A stretch of DNA of 64,000 nucleotides from contig NZ_KZ845672.1 in NCBI RefSeq assembly GCF_003313465.1, positions 46,574-110,573 on the forward strand, given 5' to 3'. Positions 26,046 through 35,261 of the stretch are shown here, piece after piece (within the stretch, counting starts at the first letter, position 1; each line of letters starts with the position of its first letter). A program made the translations under genes and the position numbers. This DNA is from Thermoflavimicrobium daqui. Its GTDB lineage: Bacteria; Bacillota; Bacilli; Thermoactinomycetales; Thermoactinomycetaceae. The notes under the pieces are model-generated. The model worked only from the letters and a program-made list of their open reading frames with translations. It had not been told where the DNA came from and did no database searches.

Positions 26046-27300
26046 CGATATTCTTCTCTAAATAAGCCCAATTTTGAGGAAAGGCAAAGCCCAGTTGCCA
26101 ATACGTCACACCTAGTAAGTTATATATTTCTACTAACCTATATTTCGCTACCAAACTACGTATATCCTCAAACCAAACACGATGCCACACATCTTCTTGT
26201 TGGTACTGGTACCAAGGAGACTCTAGATCCCAATCATATTGAATCGACACACGATTACGTATAGCTAGGTTTTGAGCACGGTTCGCTGACAGTGTATCTG
26301 CCACAGTGTTAGGAGTATAAGGAAGCCGCCAATCGTATCCATATAGAGGAATGCCGATCATTAGTTTTCTTCGATTTACTTGGCTAATAGCATAGTTTAT
26401 GACTTGCTCTACCCACCACGTTGGAGCGATGGGATCAGGCGGTCCCTTGGAAAAACCATAATCAATCGTCATTACCGCCATTATATCGACAACCCGACCA
26501 ATCGCTCTATAATCTAAAAAGCCTACTAATCGATTGGTCGGATTATCAGCGGTTTTGGCATGTGCATTGATATGAAGAATTCGCTCTCCCATCGCCTCTT
26601 TTAGCTCTCGTAAAAAGTTTGTAAATTCATTCCGACGATTGGGTGGCACAAATTCGAAGTCAATACTTACGCCTGCATATCCTTTTTCTCCAAGTGTTCT
26701 AACCACATTTTGAATCAACGTGCGACGGACATTTTCATTGACGATCACTTGCTCCGCTAGTTCTGGTACAAATGTAGCTCCTACTAAATTACTTAAGACC
26801 ATAAGCGGTTTAACACCATACCGCCTACTTTCTGATATTAAGCGCGCATCATCCACAGGAATCAGCGTCCCATCTGATCGAAAGGAATAAGTAAAGATCG
26901 CCAAATAAGTTAAATGTGGGGCAATCTGATCGATCATACGTAGAAAAGAAGTAGGTGAAAATGCATCGACAAAGCCTAGTGTATCCATCCGAAATTTATT
27001 CGGAGTTAGAATACGAAGACGCTCGCCACCTCTTAATCGGTTCGGCTGAATCTGTGGATTAGCCTGGATCAGCGTTTCAACACGGGTATTAAAACGCTGA
27101 GCAATCGTCCAAAATGTGTCTCCTGATCGCACTTGATAAAATCGTTCTGGCAGTCCCTGGTCTGGAATATATAGACCTAGACCAGGAACAAGTGCTTCTG
27201 ATACCAATCCATTAACCCTTCGGATCGTTTGTATTGAAACACCTGTTTTTTGGGAGATACTCCAAAGAGTATCACCTGATTTTACTGAATAGATCGCCAT
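26029..27300 (-). CDS. LysM-LysM-GH18 spore cortex-lytic enzyme (SleL/YaaH-like)
   Basis: A 423-residue spore enzyme. Two LysM peptidoglycan-binding repeats (YSVKSGDTLWSISQKTGVSI, residues 3-47, and YQVRSGDTFWTIAQRFNTRV, about 54-100) precede a glycosyl hydrolase 18 domain whose catalytic segment is GYAGVSIDFEFVPP (the Glu of DFE). SleL/YaaH acts as an N-acetylglucosaminidase on cortex fragments during germination. Its presence implies endospore formation. There is no signal peptide, as usual for forespore or mother-cell coat-delivered enzymes. The ATG at 27300 lies 10 bases after AAAGG; that site lies inside a hairpin (27311-27337). Confidence 0.9.
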   Translation of the reverse strand: MAIYSVKSGDTLWSISQKTGVSIQTIRRVNGLVSEALVPGLGLYIPDQGLPERFYQVRSGDTFWTIAQRFNTRVETLIQANPQIQPNRLRGGERLRILTPNKFRMDTLGFVDAFSPTSFLRMIDQIAPHLTYLAIFTYSFRSDGTLIPVDDARLISESRRYGVKPLMVLSNLVGATFVPELAEQVIVNENVRRTLIQNVVRTLGEKGYAGVSIDFEFVPPNRRNEFTNFLRELKEAMGERILHINAHAKTADNPTNRLVGFLDYRAIGRVVDIMAVMTIDYGFSKGPPDPIAPTWWVEQVINYAISQVNRRKLMIGIPLYGYDWRLPYTPNTVADTLSANRAQNLAIRNRVSIQYDWDLESPWYQYQQEDVWHRVWFEDIRSLVAKYRLVEIYNLLGVTYWQLGFAFPQNWAYLEKNIELLTR

Positions 27301-27385
27301 CCGCATCATCCTTTCTCATATCATAGGTATGAGAAAGAAAGTTGAATTGTACCTATTCTTAATAAGAAATCACCTTTAAATATGA

Positions 27386-28399
27386 TCAAGCATTTCGTTT
27401 GGCCATCAAGTACATAAAATAAGGTGCACCAATCACTGTTACAATCACGCCAGCTGGAATTCCGCTAGGATCCAAAATCGCTCGTCCAATAGTATCTGCA
27501 ACCAACAGCAGAATAGCACCTAACATTGCCGCTAAAGGAAGTAGCAGCTGATGGCGAGGTCCTACGAGAGACCTTGCAATATGTGGTGACATCAATCCAA
27601 CAAAGGCGATCCCTCCGGTTACTGACACTGAAGCTGAAGCTAGGGCAACGGCAATAAAAAGAAGTTTGATTCTTTCCCTTTCCACAGGAACTCCTAACCC
27701 AATGGATACACTTTCATGTAAGTATAATGTATTTAATACATGTGACTTTAGAAAAGCAATAGGAACAAGCAACAGAATCCAAGGCAGCAAAGCAAGAACA
27801 AATATCCAATCGTTCCCCCATATTTTTCCTGCTATCCACTCAGCAATAAAAGTATATTGATTCTTGTCAAGACGTATCGTTAGAGTCAAAATTACACCGG
27901 ATATAGCCATCGCCATACCTACGCCAACTAATACGAGCCGAGTTGAGTCGATACCCTCACCTTTTTTGTAAGACATGAGGTAGATAACAGTGGCTGTCAA
28001 TATTCCTCCTATGAGTGCAAAAAGAGGGAGTATATATAAAAAACTTGTCGATTCTACCGTAAAAAAGGTAATATAGAGGACTACCATCAATCCTGCACCT
28101 GCATTAATTCCTAAAATACCTGAATCCGCCAGAGGATTTCGGGTAATGCTTTGCAAGATAGCCCCAGAAACAGCTAGTCCCATACCAGCAAGGATCGTAA
28201 TCATGATTTTTGGAAGTCTAAAATCAAACAAAACTAAATACTCCTTGCTCGAACCTTTTCCAATCATAGTACGTCCTAATTGAGCAGGTGATAAAGAAAT
28301 GTACCCTGTTGCTACGCTGATTACAAAAACAGCTAACAATAATAAAATAGCGATAAATATGGTTAGTCGAACTCTCTTAAGCTGTACTAAATCCATCAT
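27386..28399 (-). CDS. FecCD-family siderophore ABC permease (distal)
   Basis: A 337-residue permease with about nine to ten helices. Family blocks include the ILQSITRNPLADSGILGINA segment and GGIAFVGLMSPHIARSLVGP, which contacts the ATPase. It forms the channel for ferric siderophore import together with the other FecCD protein. It is last in the operon; its start codon shares a base with the stop of the preceding permease gene, implying coupled translation. The siderophore type cannot be told; similarity to FeuC/YfhA-type importers is my impression. Confidence 0.93.
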   Translation of the reverse strand: MMDLVQLKRVRLTIFIAILLLLAVFVISVATGYISLSPAQLGRTMIGKGSSKEYLVLFDFRLPKIMITILAGMGLAVSGAILQSITRNPLADSGILGINAGAGLMVVLYITFFTVESTSFLYILPLFALIGGILTATVIYLMSYKKGEGIDSTRLVLVGVGMAMAISGVILTLTIRLDKNQYTFIAEWIAGKIWGNDWIFVLALLPWILLLVPIAFLKSHVLNTLYLHESVSIGLGVPVERERIKLLFIAVALASASVSVTGGIAFVGLMSPHIARSLVGPRHQLLLPLAAMLGAILLLVADTIGRAILDPSGIPAGVIVTVIGAPYFMYLMAKRNA

Positions 28400-29439
28400 T
28401 AAAGCCTTCCTCCCTTCTTTCTAGCAAGGTATAGAAAGAAAGGGAGACCCATCAGGGATACGATTGCCCCTATCGGAGTCTCAAAAGGAGCATTTACCTT
28501 ACGTGCAACTGTATCAGCAAGAACCATAAATAAACTCCCAAACACTACTGAACAGGGGATAATCCAACGATAATCTGTCCCCACTAAGGAACGGACAATG
28601 TGGGGAACCATCAGTCCTACAAAAGCAATGGGCCCAACCAGTGAAACAGCTGAACCGGCCAAGATTAGAACAACAATCATTAGCACGGTTTTTGTTAAAA
28701 GTGTCCGCTGTCCTAACCCTTTTGCCATATCTTCACCAAAGCTAAGAACGGTTAGCCCTTTTGAAAATATAATTGAGATAATAATTCCAATCACCACAAC
28801 AGGGGTAACCATCTTAAGTTGAAGCCAATTTGCCCCAGATACACCACCAGCTATCCAAAAAGCAAGATCTTGGGATAACTTAAAATAAAAGGCCATACCT
28901 TCTCCCAAAGCAGATAATAAGGCTGAAACGGCTGCTCCTGCCAAGGTGATTCGAACAGGAGACAATCCTCCTCGAGTCAAAGAGCCTAAACCGAATACCA
29001 TCCCAGCACCAATTCCAGCTCCTATAAAGGAAAACATCATAACGATGATATAATCAGCATTTGAATAGAAAGCATATACACAGGCAAGGGAGAAGCTTGC
29101 TCCCGCATTCAAACCAAGTAATCCAGAGTCAGCCAATGGATTCCTTGTCATCCCTTGCATAATCGCCCCACTTACAGCCAAAGCCGCACCTACAACAGCT
29201 GCTCCTAATTCCCTTGGTAATCGGATATCCACAATAATTCGGTCTGCTTCTCGGGTTGGATTATACTGGAATATCGATTTCCATACAGTCAGAAAATCAA
29301 TATGAGCTGACCCAACTGAAGTAGCCAGTACGATACTACTTACCAGACCTAAGATACCAACCATTAAAATGGTTGTACCTATTGCAGGGCGTGAGAAGAC
29401 CTTCTTTTCATTGAATGGTTCCATTTTTGTACGAATCAT
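28399..29439 (-). CDS. FecCD-family siderophore ABC permease (proximal)
   Basis: A 346-residue multi-pass permease with the ALAVSGAIMQGMTRNPLADS block, followed by GLLGLNAGAS, and AGSAVSLVGPIAFVGLMVPH near the C-terminus. It should form a heterodimer with the next gene's product. The N-terminus MIRTKMEPFNEKK has an internal ATG as alternative start. Positioned 29 bases after the binding-protein gene in the siderophore operon. Confidence 0.93.
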   Translation of the reverse strand: MIRTKMEPFNEKKVFSRPAIGTTILMVGILGLVSSIVLATSVGSAHIDFLTVWKSIFQYNPTREADRIIVDIRLPRELGAAVVGAALAVSGAIMQGMTRNPLADSGLLGLNAGASFSLACVYAFYSNADYIIVMMFSFIGAGIGAGMVFGLGSLTRGGLSPVRITLAGAAVSALLSALGEGMAFYFKLSQDLAFWIAGGVSGANWLQLKMVTPVVVIGIIISIIFSKGLTVLSFGEDMAKGLGQRTLLTKTVLMIVVLILAGSAVSLVGPIAFVGLMVPHIVRSLVGTDYRWIIPCSVVFGSLFMVLADTVARKVNAPFETPIGAIVSLMGLPFFLYLARKKGGRL

Positions 29440-29468
29440 AAATGACGACCCTTTTAATATAAATTGAA

Positions 29469-30401
29469 TTAGTTGCGTTTTGTTAATTCTTTAACAATGA
29501 TCTCCATTTGTTTTTCTACGGATATTGGATCATTAAACCAGAATGACTTTGAATCAAATCGAATCACTCGATTTTTTTGCACCGCTGGGATTCCTTTCCA
29601 CACATCTGTTTTCATGAAAGAATTCTCAGCGTTATTTGCTCCTTCACCAACAAATATGTAATCACCAGCATACTCTGGAATCACCTCAGCTGAAATCGCT
29701 TTATATCCCGGACCGACAACATCTTGTTGTACTTTTTTAGGAAGTTTTAGACCTAGTGCTTGATAGATGACCTCTGTCCCACGTCCCCAGTTTGTTCCAT
29801 AAATGTACATATCTTTTCCGAACTTTTCCATAACCATAGCAGTGGCTTCTTTGCCAATCACTTTTTTAACCTTTTCACTTTCGATTTTTGACTTCTCTTT
29901 CCACTGATCCACCCAAGCTCTTGCTTCCTTTTCTTTCCCAACTAATTTTCCTATTTCAATATGCTGCTCAAGATAATTATATTTTTCGTATGTAAAAACA
30001 ACTGTTGGAGCAATCTCAGATAATTTCTTGATATTTTTATCATTCGAGAAAGTAACGATTAAATCGGGATCTAATTTTAGAAGTTTTTCTAAAGAATCAG
30101 AGGTTACTACTTCTGCTTTATCCAACTTACCCTCATAGAACTGATTATTTTTCGGATATTCATCGACAGCAATAGGTGTAATTCCGAGTTTCAGGAAATT
30201 ACCTGCATAGGATGCTGCTAACACAGCTACTCTTTTTGGATTAGCAGGTACTTTCATATCTCCGTTTTCCGAATGATAAATTCTGGTTTTCGATGAAGAA
30301 TCCGATTGAGTGCTAGTTGCTTCACTTCGGCATGCTGTTATTACACCTATTACAAATAGAGCGGTAAAGGTTAGTAAAGAAAGTTTCTTCCATTTTTTCA
30401 T
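29469..30401 (-). CDS. ferric siderophore-binding lipoprotein
   Basis: A 310-residue lipoprotein: signal KKWKKLSLLTFTALFVIGVITAC with lipobox ITAC, then a class III periplasmic-binding fold (VPANPKRVAVLAASYAGNFL, DPDLIVTF, LGLKLPKKVQQ, VIPEYAGDYIFV). It captures a ferric siderophore outside the membrane and delivers it to the FecCD permeases. I chose the ATG at 30401, nine bases after GGAG; the longer frames start inside or before that site. The ATPase gene lies upstream in the same operon, under a Fur box. Confidence 0.92.
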   Translation of the reverse strand: MKKWKKLSLLTFTALFVIGVITACRSEATSTQSDSSSKTRIYHSENGDMKVPANPKRVAVLAASYAGNFLKLGITPIAVDEYPKNNQFYEGKLDKAEVVTSDSLEKLLKLDPDLIVTFSNDKNIKKLSEIAPTVVFTYEKYNYLEQHIEIGKLVGKEKEARAWVDQWKEKSKIESEKVKKVIGKEATAMVMEKFGKDMYIYGTNWGRGTEVIYQALGLKLPKKVQQDVVGPGYKAISAEVIPEYAGDYIFVGEGANNAENSFMKTDVWKGIPAVQKNRVIRFDSKSFWFNDPISVEKQMEIIVKELTKRN

Positions 30402-30472
30402 GGCTTCCATCTCCAATTTACCTTTGATAGCTAACAGAATAAGACCCAAATATCAATCAATGAATCCTCATA

Positions 30473-31273
30473 TTATATGAAGTGATTTTTGTTAACTAAG
30501 TGATAAGAGAGGCACACCGGTTTTTTTGTTCTTGGATCCATTCCAATCTCAGCATCAATGTTGAAGACCTCTCTTAAAACCTGAGCAGTCATAACTTCTG
30601 TAACATCTCCTTCCTTAATAATCTCCCCCTCTTTCATCGCAACCATATAATGAGCAAAGCGTGCTGCATGATTTAAATCATGGATGACCATGACAATGGT
30701 ACGATTTTCTTCTTTATTTAAATGATTCAGCAACTCTAAAACTTCGAGTTGATGTGATAAATCAAGGTATGTAGTAGGTTCATCAAGAAGAATAATTTCT
30801 GTTTCTTGGGCTAATGCCATAGCAATCCAGACACGCTGTCTCTGTCCCCCTGAAAGGGCATCAACTGATCTATTTCTAAATGGGGCTATACCTGTGACCT
30901 CCATGGCCCATTCAATAATCTCCTTATCCTTATCCTTTAATCTTCCAAGTCTACTCAGATAGGGAAACCTTCCATAGGAAACCAGTTCTACAACCGTTAA
31001 TCCCTCAGGAACATCAGGGGATTGTGGTAAGATTGCCATTTTCCGAGCGATCTTTTTTGTTAATTCTTTCATAATTTCTTTTCCATCCAGATAAACTGCT
31101 CCTGCTCTTGCTTGAAGTATTCGTGATAATGTCTTCAAAACAGTTGATTTACCACAACCATTTGGTCCGATAATGGTAGTTATTTTCCCATCAGGAATCT
31201 CTATATTTAAATTTCGGACAATATCATAATCTCCATAGGCAATCCTTAAATTTTTGGTAAACAGCCTAGACAT
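30473..31273 (-). CDS. siderophore ABC transporter ATP-binding protein (FecE/YusV-like)
   Basis: A 266-residue ATPase: Walker A GPNGCGKST, Q-loop LPQSP, signature LSGGQRQR, Walker B IILLDEP and switch His in MVIHDLNH. It is the first gene of the iron operon (ATPase, binding protein, two permeases), with TTTAGGAGGAG before the ATG and a perfect Fur box 21 bases upstream of it. Energises iron-siderophore uptake under iron starvation. Confidence 0.93.
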   Translation of the reverse strand: MSRLFTKNLRIAYGDYDIVRNLNIEIPDGKITTIIGPNGCGKSTVLKTLSRILQARAGAVYLDGKEIMKELTKKIARKMAILPQSPDVPEGLTVVELVSYGRFPYLSRLGRLKDKDKEIIEWAMEVTGIAPFRNRSVDALSGGQRQRVWIAMALAQETEIILLDEPTTYLDLSHQLEVLELLNHLNKEENRTIVMVIHDLNHAARFAHYMVAMKEGEIIKEGDVTEVMTAQVLREVFNIDAEIGMDPRTKKPVCLSYHLVNKNHFI

Positions 31274-31294
31274 CTTCTCCTCCTAAACAACAAT

Positions 31295-31309
31295 GATAAT
31301 CATTATCAA
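31295..31309 (-). promoter_or_regulatory. Fur box upstream of the siderophore operon
   Basis: TGATAATCATTATCA is a perfect palindrome around the central C and equals the Bacillus 7-1-7 Fur consensus. It lies 21 bases before the ATPase start codon, so Fe-loaded Fur should block transcription. Confidence 0.9.
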
Positions 31310-31331
31310 TTAATAAAAAAACTCCTCCCTC

Positions 31332-31940
31332 CTACTTTTGATTGTAATAAGGTATTTTTGCTTTCTTCACCCATTCATGTAATGGTCTTCTTTCTTTTAC
31401 TTTTGGTTTGTTTTCTTGACTAAAATAGCCAACTTGCAAAGCTCCGACAATTTTATTATTTTCGGGCACTCCAATTTCTTGCGCAAATATCGGATCGAAA
31501 ATAAATGGATTTGAACGCCATACTACACCAATTCCTTCATTCCAAGCCAACAATTGGAAGTTTTGAATAAAGGCACATGTGGCAGCAAGGGCTTCAAAAC
31601 TTTGCTTTTGATCATCAAATTGATTTGCACTAACTATTAACGTCACAGCAGGAGTAATTATAGCCTGCTTATAGCCTTCTTTTATTTTCTCTAACTTACT
31701 TTCGGAAATACCTTTAAGGACATCATTTCGTTTATAACTTTGAAATACTTTATCCAAAAAAAACATTTTTGTTTCCATATCATTGGCAATAATCACATGC
31801 CAAGGTTCAACTTTATTATGATATGGTGCGTAGGCTGCCTTGGCTAGTAAATCATATAGTAGTGTTTCTTCAATCGGAGTATCTTGAAAGTGGCGAATCG
31901 TTCTTCTCTCTACTATCGTATTTTTAATGGTTGAATGCAT
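31332..31940 (-). CDS. nitroreductase-family flavoprotein, Fur-controlled
   Basis: A 202-residue FMN-binding oxidoreductase: VERRTIRHFQ near the N-terminus (Arg pair for FMN), YAPYHNKVEPWHVII, and NEGIGVVWRSNPF. Nitroreductases reduce quinones, nitro compounds or flavins with NAD(P)H. Here the gene sits upstream of and co-directional with the siderophore operon (59-base gap), and has its own Fur-type promoter, so it may help release iron from the siderophore; that is inference. Confidence 0.85.
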   Translation of the reverse strand: MHSTIKNTIVERRTIRHFQDTPIEETLLYDLLAKAAYAPYHNKVEPWHVIIANDMETKMFFLDKVFQSYKRNDVLKGISESKLEKIKEGYKQAIITPAVTLIVSANQFDDQKQSFEALAATCAFIQNFQLLAWNEGIGVVWRSNPFIFDPIFAQEIGVPENNKIVGALQVGYFSQENKPKVKERRPLHEWVKKAKIPYYNQK

Positions 31941-32115
31941 GTTTTACACTCCTTACACATTGAAAATAAAATGAATCAATCAGATAATGGTTTATTTTTT
32001 AAACTTTATAGATGGTAACTCCCTCAAACAAGACCCTTTTTCCTTTTGGATTCAAATATGAATTCGCTACAAAATCACTCCCATCATTTTAAATACACAT
32101 TTTCATTGTTGATAT

Positions 32116-32159
32116 TGATAATCATTATTAATTATAGTATATCCCACAACGCAAAGCAA
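32116..32159 (-). promoter_or_regulatory. promoter with second Fur box
   Basis: Minus strand TTGCTT (32154-32159), 17-base spacer, TATAAT (32131-32136), followed directly by TAATAATGATTATCA (32116-32130), a Fur box with one mismatch covering the transcription start. The downstream gene is the nitroreductase, giving a leader of about 180 bases. Confidence 0.75.
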
Positions 32160-32344
32160 ATATTTTGGCCCATTTTGTTAAATAAAACATCCATTCAACA
32201 ACCATTTTTTCTAAGCTTGTTGTACTCACTCATACTTCAAAAAAAATAGATAAATGGCTAATTTTTTTCTGCATGTCTGAGTGTTTAGCCTGTAAGATCA
32301 GTTGTAACTTTCTTTTCGATTGTTTCCTCTTCTTTTAAAAAAAA

Positions 32345-32379
32345 AAACACACGCTATGGTATCCATACGTGTGTGTTTT
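32345..32379. terminator. hairpin terminator
   Basis: AAACACACG and CGTGTGTGTTT pair around a 15-base centre that itself contains ATGG/CCAT. A-run upstream and T-run downstream suit termination in both directions. The rest of 31941-32594 holds the Fur promoter and repeat copy R4. Confidence 0.65.
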
Positions 32380-32419
32380 AATATATATCGATATTCATAT
32401 TAGATAATCGCCCGCCCAA

Positions 32420-32590
32420 TAGCCTAAATCATTTCTAGACGCAAGCCTCGAATCGCTTTTGAAACGAGCAGCTTTCCCCCGTGGACAGAGCTACTATGAG
32501 CAAAGCTTAGGAAATTCTATAGCCTAATAAGGCTGGGAGAAGCAATCAATGCTGTTTAGAGTACAGCCTCATGTTAGTCAGAATCCCCCA
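32420..32590 (+). repeat. dispersed non-coding repeat, copy R4
   Basis: Begins AGCCTAAATCATTTCTAGAC, shares CATTTCTAGACG(C/T)AAG and GA(A)TxGCTTTTG with copy R5 at 61637 and the GAATCGxTTTTG core with R1 and R3. It ends near GTTAGTCAGAATCCCCC, reminiscent of the end of IS200/IS605 elements. No transposase gene is present. Confidence 0.45.
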
Positions 32591-32594
32591 AGTT

Positions 32595-33779
32595 CTAGCT
32601 TAACTCAGAAAGGTTCATCGATTTCTTCTGCCAAAGAACGGTAATGATTAATGTAATGATTAATATAGCAAGACCTAATACGAAAGGGTATAAGCTTTGA
32701 AAATCGTAGAGAACTCCGGCAATCGTTGGACCTAATATATTTCCGATACTCATATAAGCATTATTTAAGCCCATCGCAAACCCTTGTTCATTTCCAGCCA
32801 TCTTCGAAATCAAGGTATTTAAAACAGGGCGTAAGATCGATGTTGCTAAAAAAATCAAGAGGGTAATTCCAAAAAATAAAAAGTAGCTTTTTGCCAAAAG
32901 TGATAGGAAAAAACCAATTGAAGCTACCCCTAAAAACACATTTAAAACCATACCTTCACCATACTTACTGACAACTCTGTCAACCACAAACAGTTGAACA
33001 ATCACACTGATGATTCCAGTAGCTGTAATCATCCAAGCAATTTCTTGAGGTGTCGCTCCAAATTGTTTATCTACAAAGAGCCCCAGTACAGACTCATAGG
33101 CCATAAGTCCAAAGCTCATCACAAGGGTAATCACCAGTGGAATAAAATACGGCATTTTCACAGATAAAATCAATTTTTTAATCATCGACTCTTCACTGGG
33201 TACTTCCTTTATAGGTGAAACTTTTTCACTTTCTTCTAAGACAACGACCGAGAAAATAACGGCAAGCAGTGACACAATTGCTGAGATAAGAAAAGGCATT
33301 TTCAGTCCAAAATCAGCTAAGAATCCTCCAACTCCAGGTCCTATGACCACACCTAAAGACATGGCTGCAGAGATATAGCTATTACCTTTAGCCCGTTGTT
33401 CCAGTGTAGTAATATCTGCTATATAAGCAAAGATTGCAGGTACTAACAGTGCAGCTCCAATTCCTCCAATAACCCGAGAAAAATACAACCACCAAATCGA
33501 ATCAAAGGCATAAAAGATAAACATGGAAAGAGTAAAAACGGCTAAACCATAAACAATCATTTTTTTACGACCATACTGATCAGCCCATCTCCCCGCGATA
33601 GGCGAAAAAATAAGTTGAGCTCCAGCAAAAATGGCAATCATTAATCCTGCGGCTGTACCTCCTTGATTAATTGACTCTAGGTATGCTGGTAAAATAGGAA
33701 TAATGATCCCAAAACTTCCTATCGCAATAAACATATTAATCATTAAGATGATCATTTTTCTTCGTTGTGCTGCTGACAT
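32595..33779 (-). CDS. MFS multidrug efflux transporter (NorA-like)
   Basis: A 394-residue, 12-helix major facilitator protein. Motif A reads GRWADQYGRKKMIVYG and motif C of drug/H+ antiporters reads ISAAMSLGVVIGPGVGGFLA. The N-terminus RRKMIILMINMFIAIGSFGI and ANSIL-type C-terminal half match the 12-TMS DHA1 group (NorA, Bmr). I prefer the ATG at 33779 after GGGGAGG. A short leader ORF overlapping a terminator lies 60 bases upstream, suggesting induction by ribosome-targeting drugs. Substrate not determinable. Confidence 0.88.
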   Translation of the reverse strand: MSAAQRRKMIILMINMFIAIGSFGIIIPILPAYLESINQGGTAAGLMIAIFAGAQLIFSPIAGRWADQYGRKKMIVYGLAVFTLSMFIFYAFDSIWWLYFSRVIGGIGAALLVPAIFAYIADITTLEQRAKGNSYISAAMSLGVVIGPGVGGFLADFGLKMPFLISAIVSLLAVIFSVVVLEESEKVSPIKEVPSEESMIKKLILSVKMPYFIPLVITLVMSFGLMAYESVLGLFVDKQFGATPQEIAWMITATGIISVIVQLFVVDRVVSKYGEGMVLNVFLGVASIGFFLSLLAKSYFLFFGITLLIFLATSILRPVLNTLISKMAGNEQGFAMGLNNAYMSIGNILGPTIAGVLYDFQSLYPFVLGLAILIITLIITVLWQKKSMNLSELS

Positions 33780-33840
33780 ATATGCATCCTCCCCACAATA
33801 CAGAATTATTATTCCCTTAATATTTAGAGTAAATAAAATC

Positions 33841-33876
33841 AAAAAACCTACTAACCATTTTCTGGATAGTAGGTTT
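33841..33876 (-). terminator. leader terminator (attenuator) before the efflux gene
   Basis: AAACCTACTA and TAGTAGGTTT form a perfect 10-bp stem with a 13-base loop and a TTTTTTGATTTT run on the minus strand. It lies 62 bases before the MFS start codon and after no complete gene, so it can act as a conditional terminator. Confidence 0.7.
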
Positions 33877-33895
33877 CATAACAACAAAAAGACAA
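33851..33895 (-). CDS. putative 14-aa leader peptide of the efflux gene
   Basis: TTG start five bases after AGGGAG, encoding MSFCCYETYYPENG and ending TAG inside the 3' arm of the leader terminator. A ribosome paused on this ORF would cover the 5' arm (33867-33876) and prevent terminator formation, the logic of drug-inducible attenuators. The TTG start and short length make it a hypothesis. Confidence 0.4.
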   Translation of the reverse strand: MSFCCYETYYPENG

Positions 33896-34206
33896 TATAC
33901 TCCCTATAACAGGAGCAAAAATCGATTTGTTTATATAAATGCCTATACTAATCCTACCCAGAAAAATGTTTACATTTTATTTGCAAATGTTTTTTAAGGA
34001 TAGAATTAGTAAATCATGGCTTATTGGTCACCCTTCCGTTTTTTATACCGTACTATAATATCTTATTACATCAAATAAATCAATCATTATTTTATTTCTA
34101 TTTCTTCAAAGCTATTCAAATCACTCTCCATATATACCTATTCTGGAGTGGCAATGTTCTAACTTTGAAAAAGCACTAAAAGTAAATATATTTTATTAAC
34201 AAACGA

Positions 34207-34245
34207 GAGTATTCTTAATGGAATATAATCCCATTAAGAATACTC
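34207..34245 (-). terminator. 15-bp perfect hairpin downstream of the MerR gene
   Basis: GAGTATTCTTAATGG and CCATTAAGAATACTC flank a nine-base loop, 85 bases after the MerR-type gene stop. The following T-rich sequence is weak. The remaining 33896-34329 bases hold no gene I can support. Confidence 0.55.
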
Positions 34246-34329
34246 CTTAATAAATATGGACAAAATATTCAATATTATCTAAATTTAATTATCCCATTCA
34301 TTCATTCTAACTGAATTACTAGTTCTACA

Positions 34330-35076
34330 TTATCTTTTATTTTGATCTGCATAGACGACCATAGCATCACGCATGAATTTCGCTAAACCTTTACCATGTT
34401 GGTCGATACTTTTGGTGAAGCGCTCATCATCAACATACAATTGACCTAATCCTTTAAATGCTTCAAGCGAGTAATTACCCAACTCATTTAAAAGATGATA
34501 CCATTCTTTTATAGCTGCTTGCGCCTCTTTTGAGTCAGGTGACTCATGGCGAAGTTCCGCAAGTTTGGTACAGATTGTATTCCATCTTTCCGAAAAAGAG
34601 GCTTGTTCTTCTTTAGACATATTAAACACTTTGGCATTCCCCTGATCGACAACTTTATCTCCCCAACGTTCACGTGCTTCTTGTTCATATGGGTTATGAC
34701 TAAAGTCGAATCCTTCAAACTTCTCTTTGTTTGTCATTTGAATTTCCCCTTTCATATATTGGATCGTTTTATCAATCATCTGGATCATTTTATCGATACG
34801 ACTGCGTTTCTCAAGCAACATTTTCCGTTGAAGTCTTAACGCCTCATATCGATCAAACGAAGGACTATTGATAATTTGTTTGATTTTCTTCAAAGGGAAG
34901 CCAAGCTCTTTAAAAAAGAGGATTTGCTGTAACATTTCCAGATTATCATTGGAGTAAAGTCGATACCCCGATTCTGTGGTCTCATCTGGAGTTAATAGCC
35001 CAATTTCATCGTAATGATGTAAGGTACGTACACTAATTCCAACCAAATCAGCAACCTCTTTGACTCTCATTGACAT
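34330..35076 (-). CDS. MerR-family TipA-like multidrug-sensing activator
   Basis: A 248-residue regulator. Residues 3-70 form the MerR winged helix ([40 protein letters not shown]), then a dimerisation helix to about 115, then a TipAS domain ([19 protein letters not shown] ... [15 protein letters not shown] end) that binds thiopeptides and other drugs in TipA/Mta. Its own promoter has the 19-base spacer typical of MerR-activated promoters, so autoactivation is expected. It lies next to the MFS efflux gene, a plausible target. Confidence 0.92.
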   Translation of the reverse strand: MSMRVKEVADLVGISVRTLHHYDEIGLLTPDETTESGYRLYSNDNLEMLQQILFFKELGFPLKKIKQIINSPSFDRYEALRLQRKMLLEKRSRIDKMIQMIDKTIQYMKGEIQMTNKEKFEGFDFSHNPYEQEARERWGDKVVDQGNAKVFNMSKEEQASFSERWNTICTKLAELRHESPDSKEAQAAIKEWYHLLNELGNYSLEAFKGLGQLYVDDERFTKSIDQHGKGLAKFMRDAMVVYADQNKR

Positions 35077-35100
35077 TGCTTTTACCTCCCTTCAATGATT

Positions 35101-35131
35101 ACTATATGGTATAACGTAACGTGAGAGTCAA
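35101..35131 (-). promoter_or_regulatory. MerR-type promoter with 19-bp spacer
   Basis: TTGACT (complement of 35126-35131) and TATAGT (35101-35106) are 19 bases apart, two more than optimal, as in promoters remodelled by MerR proteins. The spacer CTCACGTTACGTTATACCA resembles TipA/Mta operators (ACGTTACGT core). Confidence 0.8.
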
Positions 35132-35261
35132 TCAAAAAATGATTCAATATAGAGGTGTAATAAATATTTGGATTATTATAAATTCCGCCTGTTAGAAATA
35201 GGCATCTTCATTTAAAAGTGAATCCAAATCCTTGCAGAAACAAATCCGACGCTTTGATCAT

